This document shows, in pieces, positions 30,086 through 34,355 of a stretch of 34,355 nucleotides of DNA (position 1 is its first letter; every line of letters starts with the position of its first letter). The DNA comes from a bacterium. Lineage in GTDB: Bacteria > Planctomycetota > Phycisphaerae > Phycisphaerales > SM1A02. The stretch lies in assembly GCA_029977865.1 (NCBI GenBank), contig JAPOKA010000029.1, positions 1 to 34,355 on the forward strand. The letters are read 5' to 3'. The notes below the pieces were generated by a model that was not told the origin of the DNA, ran no database searches, and saw only the letters and a list, made by a program, of their open reading frames with translations. The translations under genes were made by a program, and so were the position numbers.

Positions 30086-31708
30086 ATGCTGCATCGATCC
30101 GCCCTGCTCTGGATCCTGCTTTGGGTGGTCGGCTCAACAGAGGCTCGAGGCCAGCTGGTCGCGGTCCCAGCCCATCGTCAGGCCAACACCGTCGCGATCC
30201 TCTCCGTTCACGGCGAGATCGACCAGATCACCCACCGGTCGCTTGAGCGGCGAATTCGCGAAGCGGGAAGACTCGGCGCGAATGCGGTGGTGATCGAGCT
30301 CGACACTCCGGGCGGCGAGATGCTGGCCACGCTCGACATCTGCCACCTGATTCGGACCGCAGCACCCGCCAACTCCGTGGCATGGATCAACCCGAAGGCG
30401 TTCTCGGCGGGCACGATCATTGCGCTGGCCTGCCGGGAGACTCTGGTTCATCCCGAGGGAGTGTTCGGGGATGCCGCGCCGATCCAAGGGCTTCCAGTGG
30501 TGGGGCTGATCCAGATGCCGGTGGCGGAGCGAGCCAAGGTCGAGGCACCCCTGCTCTCCGAAGTGGTGGGAAGCGCCCGCCGCCGCGGACTCGACGAAAA
30601 GCTGGTGCAGGCATTCGTTGCGGTCACCATGGAACTCTGGCTCATCGAGGAGATCGCCACCGGCGAACGGATGTTCGTGGATTCCGGCGAGTACGAGTTG
30701 GCCTTCGGAGAACCGCCTCCCCGCCTGCGGCAGCGCGGGCAGCCACTACCTTCCGTCGGGCAGGAACTCGCCGCCGCGAGCGAAGAAGATGCGTTCCTCG
30801 ATCTCTCCGATCCATCGCCACGGAGAGTCCTGACCCCTTCCGACCGAGGCCGGTGGCGATTGCTCGGGCAAGTGATCGGCGGGGAGGAACTCCTGACCGT
30901 CCGAGCCGACGACGCGCTGGGCTACGGCCTGGCCAACGGGACCGCGGCCGACGACGAGGCGGTGCGGCAGTGGTTCGGGGCAACCCGGGTGGTGCGGCTG
31001 GATCAATCGTGGTCGGAGGCACTGACGCGGTTCCTGGTCAGCTGGCCGGTTCGACTGGTGCTCATCGCCGTGATGCTGGTCTGCTTCTTCATCGAGTTGG
31101 CCGCCCCGGGATTCGGCGTCTTCGGCATTGCCGCGACGGCAGCCCTGCTGGTGCTGATCGGCGCGCCTGCCATTGCGGGACTCGCGCAGTGGTGGGAGAT
31201 CCTGCTGGTGCTGGCGGGACTTGCGCTGGTGGCGGCGGAACTCTTCATCATTCCCGGCTTCGGCTTTGCGGGCGTCGCCGGAGTCACCTGTCTGTTCGTG
31301 GGGCTGGTAGGGACCTTCGTCGGGGGAGGCCTTGAAGCCGGTCTGTGGCGCGGCCAACTGCTCACCGGTCTCGCGACGACCTTGGCCGCGGCCTTCGCGG
31401 CGGCGGTCGGAATCTGGATCGCGGCCCGCCACCTCGGAGGCGTTCGGGGGTTCGATCGCCTGGTCCTCGATGCCTCCACTGCCGACCCCGGCAATGGCGG
31501 AAGCGCCACCAGACTCGCGTCGACGACCGGCATGCCCGCCGTCGGCGCGTTGGGTGTTGCAGTGAGCCAACTGCGGCCGGCCGGGCGGGCCCGATTCGGG
31601 ACCGCAACATTCGATGTCAGCTCCGACGGATCGTTCATCGATGCAGGGGCGTCGGTGCGGGTGCTCGCGGTGCGCGAGGGCCGAATCGAAGTGGAGGTCG
31701 CCTCGTGA
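30086..31708 (+). CDS. Long NfeD protein with ClpP-like serine protease domain
   Basis: 540 residues from the ATG at 30086. A signal-like N-terminus (LLWILLWVVG) precedes a ClpP-like serine protease domain (about 35-260). The nucleophile Ser107 is in KAFSAGTIIALAC and the partner Lys151 follows QMPVAERAK, the Ser-Lys dyad of the NfeD/stomatin-operon proteases; PGGEM and GDAAPI are family blocks. Four or five TM segments (about 345-455) and a soluble C-terminal OB-fold of about 80 residues follow. In archaea this protease cleaves the stomatin partner's hydrophobic C-terminus. It overlaps the short NfeD gene (GTGA) and lies upstream of floA. Long NfeD - short NfeD - FloA corresponds to the known membrane-microdomain cluster. 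Confidence 0.9.
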   Translation: MLHRSALLWILLWVVGSTEARGQLVAVPAHRQANTVAILSVHGEIDQITHRSLERRIREAGRLGANAVVIELDTPGGEMLATLDICHLIRTAAPANSVAWINPKAFSAGTIIALACRETLVHPEGVFGDAAPIQGLPVVGLIQMPVAERAKVEAPLLSEVVGSARRRGLDEKLVQAFVAVTMELWLIEEIATGERMFVDSGEYELAFGEPPPRLRQRGQPLPSVGQELAAASEEDAFLDLSDPSPRRVLTPSDRGRWRLLGQVIGGEELLTVRADDALGYGLANGTAADDEAVRQWFGATRVVRLDQSWSEALTRFLVSWPVRLVLIAVMLVCFFIELAAPGFGVFGIAATAALLVLIGAPAIAGLAQWWEILLVLAGLALVAAELFIIPGFGFAGVAGVTCLFVGLVGTFVGGGLEAGLWRGQLLTGLATTLAAAFAAAVGIWIAARHLGGVRGFDRLVLDASTADPGNGGSATRLASTTGMPAVGALGVAVSQLRPAGRARFGTATFDVSSDGSFIDAGASVRVLAVREGRIEVEVAS

Positions 31709-32250
31709 TTCCCTGGATCGCCACCGCCACCGCCGTCACCGAGACCACCTCCGACTCCCACTTCGTGCTGGGTCTGGTGTTCACCGGCATCGCGGTGTTC
31801 CTGTTCCTGCTCGAACTGATCGTGCCGAGCGGCGGTCTGCTCGGGCTTCTCTGCGCCCTCGCCGGCATCGCCTCGATCGGATCCATGTTCCTGTACGACC
31901 CGATCTGGGGCATGGCGACGCTCGCGGCCTACGCGGTGCTTGCGCCGGTCGCGATCGTCTTCGGGATCAAGCTGTGGACGAGCTCGCCGCTGGCCAAGCG
32001 CATGATCCTCGGAGCCGGCGAGCCCGCGTCTGAGTCGGCATTGCCTGCGGGTGGGCTCGAGAATGGGCTCGCCGGCCTCGTCGGCGAGCGCGGAGTCGCC
32101 ATCACGCCGCTGCGGCCGGTGGGATTCGTTCGCGTCGCCGGACGCCGGCTCGATGCGGTGGCGGACTTCGGGGTCATCGATGCGGAGGCCGACATCGTGG
32201 TGGTCGAGATTCGCGACAACGCACTGCGGGTTCGCCCCGCCGATGTCTAG
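31705..32250 (+). CDS. Short NfeD protein (TM plus OB-fold)
   Basis: 181 residues from GTG at 31705, overlapping the long NfeD stop by 4 bp; GGAGG at 31693-31697 precedes it. Three TM segments lie at about 20-40, 43-63 and 68-90, followed by a linker and an OB-fold (about 112-181) with GLVGERGVAITPLRPVGFVRVAGRRLDAVAD, the typical NfeD C-terminal motif. It lacks a protease domain. NfeD short proteins partner FloA/FloT-type flotillins in the membrane. No Cys or catalytic residues are seen. Confidence 0.88.
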   Translation: MIPWIATATAVTETTSDSHFVLGLVFTGIAVFLFLLELIVPSGGLLGLLCALAGIASIGSMFLYDPIWGMATLAAYAVLAPVAIVFGIKLWTSSPLAKRMILGAGEPASESALPAGGLENGLAGLVGERGVAITPLRPVGFVRVAGRRLDAVADFGVIDAEADIVVVEIRDNALRVRPADV

Positions 32251-32346
32251 CGTCGCCTTGCACGTCCACGGGCGACCTGCGGCGAGGTGCTACCCTCACA
32301 GCCTCGGGACCTTGAGGCATCCGTCGACCAGTCAGGAGGCTTTGTC

Positions 32347-33414
32347 ATGACCGTATCGCCGCTTTCGAACCCGCCAGATTCGGTGCTGTTGCTCGCCCAA
32401 GCCGCCGGAGGTGGGCTGGCTTGGTGGATGATCGGGATCCTCGTCCTCGTCGGCCTGATCGGCCTCTTCATCCTGTTCGTGCTCAGTCAGGTGATCCAGT
32501 TGTGGCTGCAGGCGCTGCTCTCGGGTGCCCGGGTCGCCCTGCTCGACCTGCTGATGATGCGCTTCCGCAAGGTCCGCCCGGACGTGATCGTCATCAACCG
32601 CATCTCCGCCAAGAAGGCCGGCCTTGAGCTTCCCACCAACATGCTCGAGGCCCACTACCTCGCCGGCGGCAACGTCAGCCGGGTGGTGCGGGCCATGATC
32701 GCCGCGGACAAGGCGAAGATCGACCTCGGCTGGGAACGGGCCACCGCGATCGATCTCGCCGGTCGCGACATCCTCGACGCCGTGAAGACCTCCGTCGATC
32801 CCAAGGTGATCGACTGCCCGAGCCCGCAATCAGGCAAGGGGACCATTGACGCGGTGGCGCAGGACGGCATCCAACTTCGAGCCAAGGCCCGCGTGACGGT
32901 GCGGACGAACATCGCACGGCTCGTCGGCGGTGCGACCGAAGAGACCATCATCGCTCGCGTCGGCGAGGGCATCATCAGCACGATCGGATCCGCCGCGAGC
33001 CACAAGGCGGTGCTCGAGAATCCCGACAAGATCTCCAAGACCGTGCTCGCCAAGGGACTCGACTCGGGCACCGCGTTCGAGATCCTCTCGATCGACATCG
33101 CCGACGTCGACGTGGGCGACAATATCGGCGCCCAGCTGCAGACCCATCAGGCCGAGGCGGACAAGAAGCGCTATCAGGCCGAGGCCGAGAAGCGCCGCGC
33201 GCTCGCGCTGGCCCAGGAAGCGGAGTATCAGGCCGAAGCGCAGAAGAACCGAGCGCTGGTCATCCTCGCCGAGGCGGAGGTGCCCAAGGCGATGTCGGAT
33301 GCGCTCCGCTCCGGCAACTTCGGCGTCATGGACTACTACCGCATGCAGAACCTCGTCGCCGACACCGGGATGCGCAACGCGATCGGCGGCGACGGCACCA
33401 AGGCGGACGCCTGA
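32347..33414 (+). CDS. floA: Flotillin-like protein FloA
   Basis: 355 residues from the ATG at 32347 with AGGAGG upstream. FloA is a membrane scaffold that organises liquid-ordered domains and associates with NfeD. An N-terminal hairpin/TM (about 26-50, [21 protein letters not shown]) is followed by the SPFH/PHB-like region, including [24 protein letters not shown] and [22 protein letters not shown]. It then has the Ala/Glu/Lys-rich coiled coil [30 protein letters not shown]. The [10 protein letters not shown]-terminal segment is typical of the UPF0365/YqfA family. A TACCCT box lies at 32290-32295 but I cannot find a good -35, so a separate promoter is uncertain. Confidence 0.94.
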   Translation: MTVSPLSNPPDSVLLLAQAAGGGLAWWMIGILVLVGLIGLFILFVLSQVIQLWLQALLSGARVALLDLLMMRFRKVRPDVIVINRISAKKAGLELPTNMLEAHYLAGGNVSRVVRAMIAADKAKIDLGWERATAIDLAGRDILDAVKTSVDPKVIDCPSPQSGKGTIDAVAQDGIQLRAKARVTVRTNIARLVGGATEETIIARVGEGIISTIGSAASHKAVLENPDKISKTVLAKGLDSGTAFEILSIDIADVDVGDNIGAQLQTHQAEADKKRYQAEAEKRRALALAQEAEYQAEAQKNRALVILAEAEVPKAMSDALRSGNFGVMDYYRMQNLVADTGMRNAIGGDGTKADA

Positions 33415-33426
33415 TCGGACTCGGCG

Positions 33427-34182
33427 TTGCCGATCCTCCACGTCGCGATCCCCCACCATGACGAGGCCCGGACCCTTCCGGAGCTGCTCGTTCGGCTTGC
33501 CGACGCGGCGCTTCCCGAGGACTGGACGCGGCGGGTGGTCGTGTGCGACGACGCCTCGCCTCCCGAATCTCGCCGCACCGCGGAGGACGCCATCGAGCGG
33601 CTTCGCCAACGGGGAATCCCCGCCTTGCTGGTGGCGCACGATCGGCAGCGAGGCAAGGGTGCGGCGGTGCGGACGGCGCTCGCGGCCATTCTGAGCGATG
33701 CGAGCGACATCGATGCGGTGGTGCTGCAGGACGCCGACCTCGAGTACGACCCCCGGGACCACGCCCCGATGGTCGCAGCGCTCGCTCGCGGCAACGACGC
33801 CGTATACGGAAGTCGATGGAGCACGGGAGCCCGTTCGCTCGGGGCGGTGCAGCGACTCGGAAATCGACTGCTCACCCTCGCGAGCAACCGCATGACCGGG
33901 CAGCGGCTCACCGACATGGAGTGCGGGCTCAAGCTGATTCGGGTCGCGGTGCTTCGCACGATCGCCGACGCGCTCGACGAGGAGGGCTTCGGCATTGAGC
34001 CGCAGATCACCGCGGCGCTCTCGCGGGTGGGCGTCCGCATCGCCGAGGTGCCCGTCGCCTACGCACCGAGAACCGTCGCCGAGGGCAAGAAGATCCGCTG
34101 GCGCGACGGCATCGAGGCGCTGCGGGTGATCCGACGCGAACGGCGACGTCCCGCCAGCCCTCGCGAGGCGGTGGCGACGTGA
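33427..34182 (+). CDS. Family 2 glycosyltransferase (dolichol-phosphate-mannose-synthase-like)
   Basis: 251 residues from TTG at 33427, 12 bp after floA. GT-A fold enzymes of this type transfer a sugar from a nucleotide donor, often to a polyprenyl phosphate. LHVAIPHHDEARTL opens the domain, VVVCDDAS holds the first Asp pair, RQRGKGAAVRTAL is the K-G-x-A-V-R block typical of DPM1-like enzymes, and LQDADLEYDP carries the metal-binding D-x-D. GLKLIR and EEGFGIEPQI near 180-200 fit the same family. There is no C-terminal TM, so it is likely peripheral. The TTG start and lack of a clear ribosome binding site make the start uncertain. The stop overlaps the next gene as GTGA. Confidence 0.88.
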   Translation: MPILHVAIPHHDEARTLPELLVRLADAALPEDWTRRVVVCDDASPPESRRTAEDAIERLRQRGIPALLVAHDRQRGKGAAVRTALAAILSDASDIDAVVLQDADLEYDPRDHAPMVAALARGNDAVYGSRWSTGARSLGAVQRLGNRLLTLASNRMTGQRLTDMECGLKLIRVAVLRTIADALDEEGFGIEPQITAALSRVGVRIAEVPVAYAPRTVAEGKKIRWRDGIEALRVIRRERRRPASPREAVAT

Positions 34183-34355
34183 GCCTCGAGCGCGACGATC
34201 CGTCGTCGATCGTGATGCCCGATCGCCCGGGCATCCGCGAGATTCGCTCGACCACGGACGAGGCGACCCGCGAACCGCTGTTTCGTCCGCTCAAGTTCGC
34301 GGTGCAGCTGATCGGATTCGCCGGCGGAGCGGCCCTGATCGTCTGGTGCGCCTGG
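34179..34355 (+). CDS. N-terminus of a membrane protein (3' truncated)
   Basis: 59 codons from GTG at 34179, running off the right edge. A charged cytosolic N-terminus of ~36 residues is followed by a TM (FAVQLIGFAGGAALIVWCAW). It overlaps the glycosyltransferase gene by 4 bp. GT2 genes of this type are often followed by lysylphosphatidylglycerol-synthase-like (UPF0104) multi-TM proteins, and the position and opening would fit, but only one TM is visible, so this is a guess. Confidence 0.5.
   Translation, partial: MSLERDDPSSIVMPDRPGIREIRSTTDEATREPLFRPLKFAVQLIGFAGGAALIVWCAW

Noticed and set aside
32290-32295. TACCCT as a floA promoter
   Set aside because: No acceptable -35 at 16-18 bp; read-through from the NfeD genes is as likely.

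Overview
This is a gene-dense, high-GC bacterial chromosome segment, truncated at both ends. It most resembles a planctomycete of the Phycisphaerae type. That placement is inference from gene content: an ECF sigma factor followed by a single-pass membrane partner, secreted proteins with prepilin-type N-termini, a membrane-bound Ser/Thr kinase, a NfeD-NfeD-FloA cluster, and LpxK, which implies a Gram-negative outer membrane with lipid A. There is no rRNA, CRISPR array, insertion sequence or phage module. One tRNA (Arg-UCU) is present.

Layout. 1-3.2 kb: a truncated nuclease-like gene, a two-TM channel with an RCK domain, tRNA-Arg, a ROK-family kinase and a lipoprotein. 3.2-9.0 kb (plus strand): ispF, a DedA protein, an NTPase-like/deoxyribosyltransferase-like protein, truA, a large exported unknown and a PIG-L deacetylase. 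9.0-19.9 kb (minus strand): a DegT aminotransferase, dut, bcp, an oligopeptide-type ABC importer (oppD, oppC, oppB, oppA), a second OppC-like permease and an exported helical protein. 19.9-25.7 kb (minus): a membrane partner protein and its ECF sigma factor, dnaB, an HU protein, lpxK, a small membrane protein and maf. 25.7-27.6 kb: a Ser/Thr kinase convergent with a RidA protein. 27.6-30.0 kb: a lower-GC island with a long regulatory leader and two tandem secreted pseudopilin-like proteins, closed by a strong terminator. 30.1-34.4 kb: long NfeD, short NfeD, FloA, a family 2 glycosyltransferase and the start of a membrane protein.

How genes work together. The ABC importer looks like one four-gene unit, but its three membrane or periplasmic subunits all carry large extracytoplasmic additions and no OppF is present. 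maf, the small membrane protein and lpxK overlap end to end. The sigma factor, its membrane partner and an exported protein form a probable envelope-sensing module. NfeD-NfeD-FloA matches the known flotillin membrane-microdomain arrangement.

Regulation. Several promoters can be read. Many genes have a -10-like hexamer (TAGACT, TACACT, TATTCT, TATACT) only 5-8 bases before the start codon, which suggests leaderless mRNAs. The strongest candidates for new biology are the pseudopilin island with an 11-bp inverted repeat around its promoter, the remodelled Opp importer, and a DnaB helicase ending in an SSB-like acidic tail. All functional statements come from reading the sequence; no database search was possible.
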